Positions 9,026 through 17,694 are shown, numbered from the stretch's first letter. The stretch is 64,000 bases of DNA from a bacterium (GCA_024742665.1 JANSYA010000010.1:124001-188000), one strand, 5' to 3'. The notes: a model not told the origin generated them from the sequence alone. Numbers and translations are program-made.

Positions 9026-10084
9026 TCAGTACTCGCGATCGACTGTTACGTCGAAAAGCACTTCCGTGATATTGCCGCTGTGATCTTCCGCCCGCACGAT
9101 CAGTTCGTTGCGTCCGTTTTGAAATTCCAATCCGTTTAGTTTGTACAGATTGTATTGAAAGACCTGGTCGAAGACCTGGCCGCCTTCGAGTCGCCAGTCT
9201 CCGTCTCGATAGGTGATGCTGCTGAAATTATAGTCGGTCGCTACTCCGCCTTTTAGTTTCCAGCTGAGGCGATAGACGCCGCGGCGAGTATAGGGTTCGA
9301 GACCGGGATCGATAATATTCAGCAGAATCGGATAGCGTTTCGTTAACCGAATTCGCTCCGCCCGGGAGTGCGAGACGAGGGTGCGCCCGGCCGGAGTGAT
9401 GATGTTAATCTGGCCGATAATCGGCGGGTTCTCATCCGTGGCCGGCGGCAATAGATAGAGCGGATTGATAATCTTACGTCCGTTTTCGGCGGTGATAAAA
9501 AAGTGCAGGTGCGGTCCGCCGGAATGCCCGGTGTTGCCCGCCTGGCCGATGGGCGTCGTCGGTTTCACGTTGCCGCTCCGCACCAGAGCTTCGCCGGACT
9601 GCAGGTGATAATAGCCGCTGTACCAGCCCTGGCCATGATAAAGATAGACGAAATTGCCCGGTCCCTGTTCGGGCGCGAAGGGATCGTCGGAGGGCGTTCT
9701 GCTGTACAGAATAAATCCAGGTGCGACCGGATGCACCGGATCCCCCGAGGCGGCGATGTCCAGACCGTTATGAAAGTGATCCACCCGGGATTCGCCGAAA
9801 GTAGAAGTCAGTCCGCGCAGGCGAGGGTACTCGCCTTTGACGATCGGCCACGAGAACTCCGGTCTTTCGCCGGGGGCCTGGGCGTGCAGCGCGGGCGTGC
9901 CCACGCCCCGCCAGATTTGTTGCGCGTTCACCAGATCGAGAGTCGCAGCGCAGGCCAGCAGCAAGGTCGCGCCGAGGCGGACCAGCCGCAGGGAACGCCG
10001 CGACAGGGCCGCTTCAGTGCGACTGGTTCCCGCGGTGTGTTCGGAGCGCGTCGAAAAAAGTCCTGGACAGAGCTGTTGAAACAT
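9026..10084 (-). CDS. Exported M23 metallopeptidase
   Basis: The frame is open to 10246, but the start at 10084 (MFQQLCPGLF) gives 352 residues and leaves a 148-bp divergent promoter gap to the sigma-factor gene. An N-terminal hydrophobic stretch (LVRLGATLLLACAATLDL) looks like a signal sequence. The M23 zinc site is complete: HFHNGLDI early and GGPHLHFFI later, with a loop between them (YHGQGWYSGYYHLQSG). The C-terminal ~130 residues form a beta-rich domain (TYRDGDWRLEGGQVFDQVFQ; RNELIVRAEDHSGNITEVLF) that resembles a bacterial Ig/fibronectin-like module. Probable periplasmic peptidoglycan hydrolase. Substrate not known. Confidence 0.85.
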   Translation of the reverse strand: MFQQLCPGLFSTRSEHTAGTSRTEAALSRRSLRLVRLGATLLLACAATLDLVNAQQIWRGVGTPALHAQAPGERPEFSWPIVKGEYPRLRGLTSTFGESRVDHFHNGLDIAASGDPVHPVAPGFILYSRTPSDDPFAPEQGPGNFVYLYHGQGWYSGYYHLQSGEALVRSGNVKPTTPIGQAGNTGHSGGPHLHFFITAENGRKIINPLYLLPPATDENPPIIGQINIITPAGRTLVSHSRAERIRLTKRYPILLNIIDPGLEPYTRRGVYRLSWKLKGGVATDYNFSSITYRDGDWRLEGGQVFDQVFQYNLYKLNGLEFQNGRNELIVRAEDHSGNITEVLFDVTVDREY

Positions 10085-10232
10085 CGTTTTTATGTTTCTG
10101 CATACGCGGCGACGGGCAACTGTTTTTCGCGTTCCCGCGACATACGGGGATATTCGAAGCATCACAGGGCGTGCCCGATTGCATTGCCCGGGCTCTTTGC
10201 GCTGACTGTCGCGAATCGCGTCCTTTTCGATT

Positions 10233-11180
10233 ATGACCCCCGCCAATCCACAGCAGCAGGACGAGAAACCCGTTATTGAAAATACGCCGGAAGTCCTGGA
10301 AATGGTCCGACTCTGCGGCGAGGGCGATCGTCCGGCCTTGAAGGCTTTCTTTGAGCGCTTCTCGGAAGATATTTACAACTTCCCGTTAAAAGTATTTCAT
10401 CTGGACCAGGACGCCGCTTCGGATTTTTACCTGTACGCCTTTGAGCGCTTAAAAGACGGCGGGCGCTTCCGTTCTTTTCAGGGGCGCTCGACTTTTCGCA
10501 CCTGGTTTTATACCGTGCTGCGCAATCTCGTTATCGATTGGATGCGAACCATTCGTGAAGTCGATACGGTGAACGTTACGCGCACCGATGACAAAGGCAA
10601 CGAGTTCCGGTTGATTGAAAATACGCCGGACCCGCGCAGTCTGAACAGCGAAGATCACAATCTCATTTTCGGATTCAAAAATCAGCTCACCGAATTGCCC
10701 GTGGATTTGCGGCTGATCTTCAAGCTATCTTATGTTTACTATCTGGATCTGACTCCGGAAGAGATGGAGTATCTCTCCGAGAAGTCCGGCAAAAGTCAGG
10801 GCGAGCTGCTGCGTCTGCTGGCCGATTTGAAGCATCGCCTGTCGGAAAAGGAGCTCAAGAATCTGGGCTCGGAAGACAAAATCACTTCGCTCTATCTGGC
10901 GATTCTGGAGCTGAAAGTAAAACGCGAAAAGCTCCTGAGCACCGCCGCCCAGCCCGGCGGGGAGCCTCCGGATCCGGCGGAGATGATACGCATCGAGCGA
11001 GCCATCGAAAAGAAATACCAGCAGCGCGAGAAGCTGCTCGTGAAAAAGAGCCGCGGTCACTTTATTGTGCGCACGCCCTATAAGCACATCGCAACTCTGC
11101 TGCAGATTCCCGAAGGCAGTGTGTCCGTGCAGATGATGCGGGTGCTGGAGCGAATTCGTTCGATGTCCGGGTCGACCTGA
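10233..11180 (+). CDS. ECF-type sigma-70 family factor with long inter-domain insert
   Basis: 315 residues. Region 2 is clear: a helix ending in DFYLYAFERLKDGG, then FRSFQGRSTFRTWFYTVLRN and LVIDWMR, the usual ECF order. A region-4 helix-turn-helix sits at the very C-terminus (HIATLLQIPEGSVSVQMMRV). Between them lie ~150 residues of charged helix (PEEMEYLSEKSGKSQGELLR; EKKYQQREKLLVKKSRG), where ordinary ECF factors have a linker of a few tens. It would direct RNA polymerase to a small regulon. The downstream gene at 11420 may be its partner or anti-sigma factor. The divergent M23 peptidase could be a target. Both points are inference. Confidence 0.75.
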   Translation: MTPANPQQQDEKPVIENTPEVLEMVRLCGEGDRPALKAFFERFSEDIYNFPLKVFHLDQDAASDFYLYAFERLKDGGRFRSFQGRSTFRTWFYTVLRNLVIDWMRTIREVDTVNVTRTDDKGNEFRLIENTPDPRSLNSEDHNLIFGFKNQLTELPVDLRLIFKLSYVYYLDLTPEEMEYLSEKSGKSQGELLRLLADLKHRLSEKELKNLGSEDKITSLYLAILELKVKREKLLSTAAQPGGEPPDPAEMIRIERAIEKKYQQREKLLVKKSRGHFIVRTPYKHIATLLQIPEGSVSVQMMRVLERIRSMSGST

Positions 11181-11389
11181 TTCACCGCGCGGTGCAGGGC
11201 CGGCGGGATTTACGGAGCTGTCAGTCCCGGGATGGATTTTTCGGACCGCGGGTATTATGTTTTCGGTGTTTTTCGCCGACTCGAAATTAGTGAGGGCTTG
11301 CCTGAAATCCAGAGAAAAGCCTTATTTTTACAGGGAAACTGGAATAAAACCCAACGCGACGCGGTTTTTTTCATGATCTGTCCCGTCTT

Positions 11390-11401
11390 ATAGTGCACTA
11401 T
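11390..11401. promoter_or_regulatory. Perfect 12-bp palindrome upstream of the 11420 gene
   Basis: ATAGTGCACTAT is self-complementary and ends 18 bp before the ATG at 11420. It lies in an AT-rich stretch, so it could be an operator or part of a promoter. The rest of the 11181-11419 gap shows a possible TATTAT -10 at 11253-11258 and no gene. Confidence 0.35.
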
Positions 11402-11419
11402 TTGGATTATTAGAAAAAC

Positions 11420-12199
11420 ATGAACGCATCCACCATCGCAGAAGATTTTCTTGGAAAACCCAACTCGCTCTACGACGCTCCCGAAAAGCTGAGTCCCGAA
11501 GCTCGCCGTGAGCTCTTCGAACTGGAAGAAGCTCTGGCGGCGACTCTGCTGTTCGAGCCTCTGCGGGGTCCGGCCGAAAACCAGATGGAAGATGTCGCCG
11601 CCCGGGCGGACCATTTGCTCCAGTCGGACGGGGAATCGGCCGGTGCAGAACCCGCTGTAGCGCGGGCTTTTCTGGACGCGCGTGTGATGCAGGATACGGC
11701 CCTGACGTCTGAAAGCGTTCCGGACGTTCTGAAGCTGGTCGTAGACCGTTCCCTGACTGCAGGCCCCGTTCCCGAAAAAGCCGGCGCCGCCGGTGTTCCC
11801 GCAATTGTTCTACAAATTCGCGACGGCCTGCAGGTCATCAAGTCTGCCTTTCAGGGTGTGGATCTCCGGACCGAATCGATGGTCGCCACCCGAAACGCTG
11901 TAGCCGCTCCGGAAGCTCGCCGCTCGCACGTGGTTCTCTCCCAGCATGTTGCGGGTCGCGACCTGGAATACGAAATCCTGGGCGAGTCGGACAGCGCCGT
12001 TACTCTGACCGTCCGCATTCTGAACGGCGGAACTCTGAACAAAATTCGCGCCGTGCTACGAGCCGACGGCCGGATGCTGGACTCTCGTTCTTTTGACGCC
12101 AGCGGCCAGCTGGGCTTTGAGCATCTCGGAGCCGGTTCCTACGAACTCGAATTCACCGGCGCTCTTCAACACACCTGTCCGATCCTGATCCAGGTCTGA
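11420..12199 (+). CDS. Hypothetical protein, possible partner of the sigma factor
   Basis: 259 residues, not assigned to a family. The N-terminal ~50 residues are helical with a pattern seen in some anti-sigma proteins (KLSPEARRELFELEEALAAT). The middle is Ala/Glu-rich. The last ~85 residues read as a beta-sandwich: RDLEYEILGESDSAVTLTVR, then LRADGRMLDSRSFDASGQLG and LGAGSYELEFTG, the rhythm of carboxypeptidase-regulatory or Ig-like modules. No signal peptide or transmembrane segment is seen. It follows the ECF-like factor by 239 bp and has its own likely terminator. A regulatory link to the sigma factor rests on position only. Confidence 0.65.
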   Translation: MNASTIAEDFLGKPNSLYDAPEKLSPEARRELFELEEALAATLLFEPLRGPAENQMEDVAARADHLLQSDGESAGAEPAVARAFLDARVMQDTALTSESVPDVLKLVVDRSLTAGPVPEKAGAAGVPAIVLQIRDGLQVIKSAFQGVDLRTESMVATRNAVAAPEARRSHVVLSQHVAGRDLEYEILGESDSAVTLTVRILNGGTLNKIRAVLRADGRMLDSRSFDASGQLGFEHLGAGSYELEFTGALQHTCPILIQV

Positions 12200-12301
12200 G
12201 TTTCGCTCAGGATTTTTTATAGATCGTTCAGAGCTGATTCAGGCTCCTGGCTCACCGCCCGGAGCGGATAGATCGCCGCCGGCAGCGCCGCTCTGCCCTG
12301 G

Positions 12302-12326
12302 AAACCCGCTTACCGCGGGTTTTTTT
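12302..12326 (+). terminator. Rho-independent terminator
   Basis: Perfect 8-bp stem AAACCCGC / GCGGGTTT with a TTACC loop, followed by a run of T. It ends transcription from the 11420-12199 gene and insulates the ArsR operon. Confidence 0.8.
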
Positions 12327-12356
12327 ATTTTCTTGAGATTCTTGACAGTAAAGCAG

Positions 12357-12398
12357 CGTGTCGCCATTCGTAACATGCAGGTTACGAATGGCGACACG
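12357..12398. promoter_or_regulatory. Perfect 18-bp inverted repeat spanning the ArsR start codon
   Basis: CGTGTCGCCATTCGTAAC (12357-12374) is exactly mirrored at 12381-12398 around a 6-nt spacer. The right arm contains the ATG at 12388. A TTGACA at 12342-12347 lies just upstream. Size, symmetry and place suit an ArsR-family autoregulatory operator. In RNA it would also form a hairpin over the start codon. Confidence 0.7.
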
Positions 12399-12732
12399 AT
12401 CAGAGCAAGGGGCACAGCGCAGCGAGCAGGTTCTGGAAGCCCTGGGAAACCCCGTGCGCCGGCGTTTGCTTTTGATGCTGGCCGGCGGTCCGAGCGCTGT
12501 GGGCGAGCTTGCGGCGAATTTGCCAGTGAGTCGCCCCGCGGTTTCACGGCATCTGCGCCTGCTGGAAGCCGCCGATTTCGTCGCTCACGAAAGCGAAGGC
12601 ACGCGCAATCTTTATCGACTGAAGTCCGCGGGTTTTGCCGAGGCAAGGGCCTGGCTGGATTCTTTCTGGGACGATGCCATGACTCGTTTTACGATCCTGG
12701 CCGAGAATACCAAAGAGGAGGCCGACCGATGA
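12388..12732 (+). CDS. ArsR-family winged-helix regulator
   Basis: 114 residues from ATG 12388. The frame is open from 12358, but the family match starts at EQVLEALGNPVRRRLLLML. The recognition region is AVGELAANLPVSRPAVSRHL, then LLEAADFVAHESEGTRNLY, the typical ArsR winged helix for small-molecule-independent or SRPBCC-linked regulators. No ArsR metal-binding cysteine motif (ELCVCDL) is present. Its last codons overlap the next gene (ATGA), and two SRPBCC proteins follow. ArsR plus SRPBCC/AHSA1 is a common operon layout. Likely autoregulated through the 12357-12398 palindrome. Confidence 0.85.
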   Translation: MATRSEQGAQRSEQVLEALGNPVRRRLLLMLAGGPSAVGELAANLPVSRPAVSRHLRLLEAADFVAHESEGTRNLYRLKSAGFAEARAWLDSFWDDAMTRFTILAENTKEEADR

Positions 12733-13187
12733 GTGATTCGACGCTCCTGGTCGATCGAGAGTGGCGCGTGAATTGTTCTCCGGAACATGCCTTTGCTGTT
12801 TTTACCGATCGTCTCGACGCCTGGTGGCCGGTCAGTCATAGACGCGGCGCGGACTCGCAGCTGCGATTTGAGACCGGGGGACCTGATAATCAGCGCCGGC
12901 TGGTCGAACGCCGGGCGGACGGCGGTGAAATCATCGAGCTGGGCCGGGTGCTGCTATGGGATCCAGGTCGAACACTTGTGTATCGATGGTTTCCCGGCAT
13001 GCCGCCTGGCGCGGCGACGATTGTGACGGTTGAATTTCTGAACGCGTCCGGTGGCCATTGCGTGGTCCGCATTCGACATCGCGCGGCGGCTCCCGAAGAA
13101 GCGCAGCCGACCGACGAGGCGGTCGGGCGTTTTCTGCGCGGTTGGGAAACGGTGCTGCCGGCCTTCGCTGCGGCCTGTGAGAATTAG
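12729..13187 (+). CDS. SRPBCC / AHSA1-like protein
   Basis: 152 residues from an ATG overlapping the ArsR stop (ATGA), which implies translational coupling. The sequence follows the SRPBCC helix-grip pattern: REWRVNCSPEHAFAVFTDRL, DAWWPVSH, GRVLLWDPGRTLVYRWFPG, and a final helix GRFLRGWETVLPAFAAAC. SRPBCC proteins hold hydrophobic ligands; AHSA1-like members next to ArsR regulators are common but mostly uncharacterised. No catalytic residue can be assigned. Cytoplasmic; no signal peptide. The upstream open frame from 12333 runs through the operator and is not used. Confidence 0.8.
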   Translation: MSDSTLLVDREWRVNCSPEHAFAVFTDRLDAWWPVSHRRGADSQLRFETGGPDNQRRLVERRADGGEIIELGRVLLWDPGRTLVYRWFPGMPPGAATIVTVEFLNASGGHCVVRIRHRAAAPEEAQPTDEAVGRFLRGWETVLPAFAAACEN

Positions 13188-13229
13188 CTTTCGCAATGCA
13201 CGAAGCAAGCAAAAGAGGAAAGAAACTAT

Positions 13230-13655
13230 ATGGCTATCAAAGAGTTCGCGGCCGCCGCGACGATCAACGCTCCGGCGGAAAAGATCTGGGAGATTCTAAC
13301 GAACGGCGCCGCCTATCCCGAGTGGGATCCCTACTGCGAAAAGATCGAAGGCGAAATCGCAGCGGGCGAAACGATTCGCGCCTTTACGAAGCTCAGCCCG
13401 GGCCGCGCCTTTCCGGTCAAAGTCGCGGAATTTGAACCGGCCGCGCGCATGGTCTGGACCGGCGGCATGCCGCTGGGACTCTTTCGCGGCGAACGCAGCT
13501 TCACGCTTACTCCGGCCGGCAAGGGCGTGAACTTTCAATTGCGGGAAGTCTTTTCCGGTCCGATGCTGTTTTTGATCGGCCGGAGTCTTCCGGACATGAC
13601 CGGTCCCTTTCAGGAATTTGTCGCGGGTCTGAAGGCTCGCGCCGAAGCGAAATAG
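13230..13655 (+). CDS. SRPBCC (polyketide cyclase/dehydrase-like) protein
   Basis: 141 residues. The start is MAIKEFAAAATINAPAEKIW, then EILTNGAAYPEWDPY and a C-terminal helix GPFQEFVAGLKARAEA, the family signature. AAYPEWDPY is the typical 'YPxWNPF' loop of START-like ligand-binding proteins. Third gene of the ArsR operon, 42 bp after the previous stop; a purine-rich AGGAAAG run precedes the ATG. It probably binds a hydrophobic small molecule; ligand unknown. Confidence 0.8.
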   Translation: MAIKEFAAAATINAPAEKIWEILTNGAAYPEWDPYCEKIEGEIAAGETIRAFTKLSPGRAFPVKVAEFEPAARMVWTGGMPLGLFRGERSFTLTPAGKGVNFQLREVFSGPMLFLIGRSLPDMTGPFQEFVAGLKARAEAK

Positions 13656-13681
13656 ATCCGGTCAGCGACCAAAGACCATGG

Positions 13682-13720
13682 CCGGCACCGCCGATAGATA
13701 GCTGCGCGCCGCAGTGCCGG
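13682..13720. terminator. Nested inverted repeat between convergent genes
   Basis: CCGGCAC (13682-13688) pairs with GTGCCGG (13714-13720), with an inner CTGCG/CGCAG hairpin at 13702-13714. It lies between the SRPBCC gene and dnaE, which converge. No strong T-run follows on either side, so the call is tentative. Confidence 0.35.
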
Positions 13721-13725
13721 GTCGT

Positions 13726-16700
13726 TTATACCGGGGCGGGCGCGCCGGCCTGGCCGGGCATCAGCATCTGCTGGCGTCTGGGCGCTTCGTACTGCGGCAT
13801 AATGCGATCGCCGACCGAAACATAAATACCCTGCACGTGTCCCAGACTCGCGAGGCGATCCCGCAGCTCCTGGGTGTAGTTTACATTGAAGCTGTGGTGG
13901 GCGCGAATCACCATGCTGCCGCTGGAGCTCTCGCCGCCGGCAGCCGCTCCGCCGGTCAGCGGATTTGGCTTCGACTCGGGAGCCGCCGCCGGACGATTCG
14001 CACGTTCCAGATGGAAGTATACGTTGAGGTTGCCGCGCGCGCCGCGCAGAATGGTTTGCAACTGCGTGAGAGCCGCCGGGTCGAGGCCGTTTGAAGCGAG
14101 TCTTAAGTGCAGAGATTTTTCCTGCTTCTCTTCCAGCACTTCGTGATTTAAGGGATCGAAGCCGTTGATGATCAGCGAGGGCGTTCCGGTATCTTCGCGC
14201 TTCTCCAGATTCGCTTTAATAAAGAGCGGGGTGTCTTTGATCAGATCGTGTTTCAGACGTTCGAAAGCGGCCGGAAAGATCACCGCTTCGATCGCGCCGG
14301 TCATATCCTCTAAATTGACGCGGGCCATCTCTTTGCCGGTGCGGGTCAGGCGAATCGAGTAGTCGGTAATCACCGCCGCGATTTCGACCTTCGAGCCGCT
14401 TGCCATTTCGCCGAGGGCTTCTAAAGGCACAGCGCGGATTCGCCGCAGCACCCGTTCGAATTTTCCGAGGGGGTGGCCGCTGAAATAAAATCCCAGGACT
14501 TCTTTTTCGTGTTTGAGCAGATCGCCGCTTTCGAATTCGGCGACGTCTTCGCCTTTCGGGATCGGTTCGGTTGAGGCGTCGCCTCCGGACATCATCTCGC
14601 CGAAGAGCGAAGACTGCCCGGATTCTTTATCGGCCTGGAATTGCTGGCCGTGACTGAAGGCGATCTCGATGCTTTCGACGATCGCCTTGCGGGTATAACC
14701 CAGGCTGTCGAAGGCGCCGGCGTAGGTCATGGCCTCGACGGCGCGCTTGTTGCACTGGCGCAGATCGACGTGCTCCATGAATTGAAACAGGGACGCGAAT
14801 TTACCATCCGGCGTTTCTTTGCGTTCGGCGACGATGGAATCCACGGCCTGGCTGCCGACGTTTTTGACCGCGCCCAGGCCGAAGCGAATTACGCCTTCTT
14901 TTTCATATGAGAACGAGTTCTGCGATTCGTTAATATCGGGGCCGAGGATCTCAATGCCCATCGCCCGGCAGTCGTTGATATAAGGCACCAGGCGTTCGGT
15001 TTTATCTTTTTCGGAGTTGAGCACCGCCCGCATATAGTCGGTCGGGAAATTCGCTTTGAGGTAAGCCGTTTGATAAACGATATAAGCATACGCCGCCGAG
15101 TGGCTTTTGTTGAAACCGTAGCTGGCGAACTGGGCCATCTGATCGTAGAGATCGGCGGCGAATTTGGGATCGTACTCCTGGGCCTCCGCGCCTTCGATGA
15201 ACATCACGCGCATGGCGGCCATCTTATCGTGGATCTTCTTACCCATCGCCTTGCGCAGGGCGTCGGCTTGAGCCGGTGAGAAACCGCCGATGATCCGCGA
15301 GATCTGCATGACCTGTTCCTGGTACACGATCACCCCGTAGGTATCGCTGAGCACCGACTCCAGGCTTTTGTGGGGATAGACGACCTTTTCGCGGCCTTTC
15401 TTACGGTTGATGAACGAGTCCGCCATCCCCGCCTGCAGCGGTCCCGGGCGAAAGAGCGCGATCAAAGCGACGATATCTTCAAAGCGTTCCGGCTTCAGGC
15501 GCAAAACGAATTCGCGCATGCCCGGGCTGGATTCCAACTGGAACACGCCCTTCACGTCGCCGCGCTGCAGGAGCGCGTAGGCTTTCGGGTCGCCCTGGGG
15601 TAAATCGTTTAAGTCAATTACAGGGCCGCCGCGTTCTTTGATGCCTTCCAGGCAGTAGGCGATGACCGTTAAGTTCCGCAGGCCGAGAAAGTCCATTTTG
15701 ACCAGGCCGACGTCGGTCAGGGCGTTCATGTCGAACTGGCACACCGCGATTCGTTCGTTGCCGGAGCCTTTCTCGGCGCTTTTGTTCGCGACCGTGGCGA
15801 GCGGCACCAGCTCTTCCAGAGGGTCGGGAGCGATCACGACGCCCGCCGCGTGCACGCCGGTGTGGCGCACGTTGCCTTCGAGAGTTCGGGCCACCGCAAA
15901 TAATTTCTTTTGAATGTCGCCGCGCTCGGAGTAGCTGCGCAGCTCGCTCGAAGCTTTGACCGCCTCGTCGATCGAGATATTGAGAACGTCCGGAAACATT
16001 TTGGAGATGCCGTTCGCTTCGTCGAAAGGAATATTCAAAACGCGTGCTACGTCTTTGAGACAGGCCTTCGCCGCCATCGTTCCATAGGTGATGATCATGC
16101 CGACTTTGTCGGCGCCGTACTTTTCGCGCACGTAGTTGATCACCTCTTCGCGGCGATCCGCGCAGAAGTCCACGTCGATATCCGGCATTTCGTTCCGGTC
16201 CGGATTGAGAAAACGTTCGAAGAGCAGGCCGAAACGCAGGGGTTCGATGTCGGTGATGCCGAGGCTATAAGCCACGATTGAACCGGCGGCCGAACCGCGA
16301 CCCGGCCCCACGGGAATGCCCTGGCGTTTGGCCCAGTTGATGAAGTCCTGGACGATCAGGAAATAGCCGGCGAAGTCCATCTTCGTGATCACGCCGTACT
16401 CGAATTCAAAGCGTTCGCGGATCTTCTCGTCGATTTTTCCGTAGCGCTGAATCAGGCCCTCTTCGCACAGCTTGTACATGTGCGTATTCAGAGTTTCGCC
16501 TTCGGGCACTTCGAATTTCGGCAGGAGCGGGTTGCCGAAGTCGAAGTTGAGATCGACCATGTCGGCGATGCGGCTCGTATTATAGAAGGCTTCCGGCGCT
16601 TCGGGAAAGAGCATGCGCATTTCCGCCGGCGATTTCACGTAAAACTCGGGGTTGAAGCCGAAGTGCAGGGGGTCGTCGATGTTCTTTTTCTGATTGATGC

Positions 16701-17586
16701 GTAAGAGGATATCCTGTGCGAACTGATCTTCTCGCGTGAGAAAGTGCGAATCGTTCGTGAGGGCCATCGCGATATTGTTGCGTTTGGCCATTTCGATGTG
16801 GGCCTTCGCGACCTGCAGCTCTTCGGGCAGCCCGTGATTCTGAATTTCCAGAAAGAAACGGTCTTTGCCGAAGATGTCCTGGAGTTTGCCGGACAGCGCA
16901 AGGGCCTCGTCGTCTTTGCCGGCCATGACCTTGCGCTGGACTTCGCCGCCGAGACAGGCCGTCAAACACACCAGGCCGTCGGAGTGATCCGCCAGCAGCT
17001 CGTAGTCGATCCGCGGCTTGCGATAAAAGCCTTCGGTATAAGACCGGCTCGCCAGCTTGATTAAATTCGCGTAGCCGGTCTTATTCTGAGCGAGAATCAC
17101 CAGGTGATAGTTGTTGCCGTCGGCGAGTTTTTCCAGCACGCGCTTTTCGCGGCGATCGCCGGGGGCGACGTAGAATTCCAGGCCGATGATCGGCTTGACG
17201 TTTTCTGCGACTGCGGCCTTATAAAATTCGACGGCGCCGAACATATTGCCGTGGTCGGTCATGGCCACGGAGTCCATGCCGAGTTCCTTGACTTTTTTCA
17301 TCAACGACGGAATGCGAATCGCGCCGTCGAGTAAGCTGTAGGATGTATGCAGATGGAGATGCGCGAAGCGGTTGTCCGCGTCGGGTCGGGGCTTCGCCTC
17401 GGCGTCGGCCTGTTCGTTGCCCAGACGCTCGGCGGTTTTCGGATCTATTTCTTCGACAGGGGCGGCCGTTTCAGTCGCGGCATGCGGCGGCGCTGCGGCG
17501 CCATGCTGTGCGCCGGCCGCGGCCGAATCGCCTGCTTCCCCAAGATCGTTGACACCAGAACTTTGAAAATCAGAATGCGTATCCAT
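13726..17586 (-). CDS. dnaE: DNA polymerase III subunit alpha
   Basis: 1286 residues from ATG 17586, which has AGGTGG 9 nt upstream. The open frame further up (to 18519) has no homology. Replicative polymerase of DnaE1 type. After a ~70-residue Ala/Glu-rich leader comes the PHP domain (FAHLHLHTSYSLLDG, VAMTDHGNMFGAVEF). The palm has the catalytic PDIDVDF near residue 467 and GPGRGSAAGSIVAYSLG before it. The C-terminal third has helix-hairpin-helix and OB-fold parts (VEIAAVITDYSIRLTRTGKE). Length is slightly above the ~1160 of E. coli because of the N-terminal leader and extended tail. It is divergent from a MerR-TPR gene, with DnaA-box-like sites between. Confidence 0.95.
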   Translation of the reverse strand: MDTHSDFQSSGVNDLGEAGDSAAAGAQHGAAAPPHAATETAAPVEEIDPKTAERLGNEQADAEAKPRPDADNRFAHLHLHTSYSLLDGAIRIPSLMKKVKELGMDSVAMTDHGNMFGAVEFYKAAVAENVKPIIGLEFYVAPGDRREKRVLEKLADGNNYHLVILAQNKTGYANLIKLASRSYTEGFYRKPRIDYELLADHSDGLVCLTACLGGEVQRKVMAGKDDEALALSGKLQDIFGKDRFFLEIQNHGLPEELQVAKAHIEMAKRNNIAMALTNDSHFLTREDQFAQDILLRINQKKNIDDPLHFGFNPEFYVKSPAEMRMLFPEAPEAFYNTSRIADMVDLNFDFGNPLLPKFEVPEGETLNTHMYKLCEEGLIQRYGKIDEKIRERFEFEYGVITKMDFAGYFLIVQDFINWAKRQGIPVGPGRGSAAGSIVAYSLGITDIEPLRFGLLFERFLNPDRNEMPDIDVDFCADRREEVINYVREKYGADKVGMIITYGTMAAKACLKDVARVLNIPFDEANGISKMFPDVLNISIDEAVKASSELRSYSERGDIQKKLFAVARTLEGNVRHTGVHAAGVVIAPDPLEELVPLATVANKSAEKGSGNERIAVCQFDMNALTDVGLVKMDFLGLRNLTVIAYCLEGIKERGGPVIDLNDLPQGDPKAYALLQRGDVKGVFQLESSPGMREFVLRLKPERFEDIVALIALFRPGPLQAGMADSFINRKKGREKVVYPHKSLESVLSDTYGVIVYQEQVMQISRIIGGFSPAQADALRKAMGKKIHDKMAAMRVMFIEGAEAQEYDPKFAADLYDQMAQFASYGFNKSHSAAYAYIVYQTAYLKANFPTDYMRAVLNSEKDKTERLVPYINDCRAMGIEILGPDINESQNSFSYEKEGVIRFGLGAVKNVGSQAVDSIVAERKETPDGKFASLFQFMEHVDLRQCNKRAVEAMTYAGAFDSLGYTRKAIVESIEIAFSHGQQFQADKESGQSSLFGEMMSGGDASTEPIPKGEDVAEFESGDLLKHEKEVLGFYFSGHPLGKFERVLRRIRAVPLEALGEMASGSKVEIAAVITDYSIRLTRTGKEMARVNLEDMTGAIEAVIFPAAFERLKHDLIKDTPLFIKANLEKREDTGTPSLIINGFDPLNHEVLEEKQEKSLHLRLASNGLDPAALTQLQTILRGARGNLNVYFHLERANRPAAAPESKPNPLTGGAAAGGESSSGSMVIRAHHSFNVNYTQELRDRLASLGHVQGIYVSVGDRIMPQYEAPRRQQMLMPGQAGAPAPV

Positions 17587-17652
17587 ATTTATATCCACCT
17601 GAATGTATGGCCGCCTTATTGAGACATAATCCAGAATACCATCTGAGACAGG

Positions 17653-17694
17653 ATTGCAACTCCGGGTGGGACTGGCAAGCATTGCAACCCCGGG
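17653..17694. repeat. Direct repeat in the dnaE divergent promoter region
   Basis: ATTGCAACTCCGGG (17653) and ATTGCAACCCCGGG (17681) differ by one base and start 28 bp apart. They sit between dnaE and the MerR-TPR gene, so they could be paired operator sites. Confidence 0.4.

Noticed and set aside
12333..12728. N-terminal extension of the AHSA1-like gene through the operator
   Set aside because: It is in a different frame from the clear ArsR gene, and the SRPBCC match begins at 12729. The extension is Arg/Gly-rich shadow sequence.
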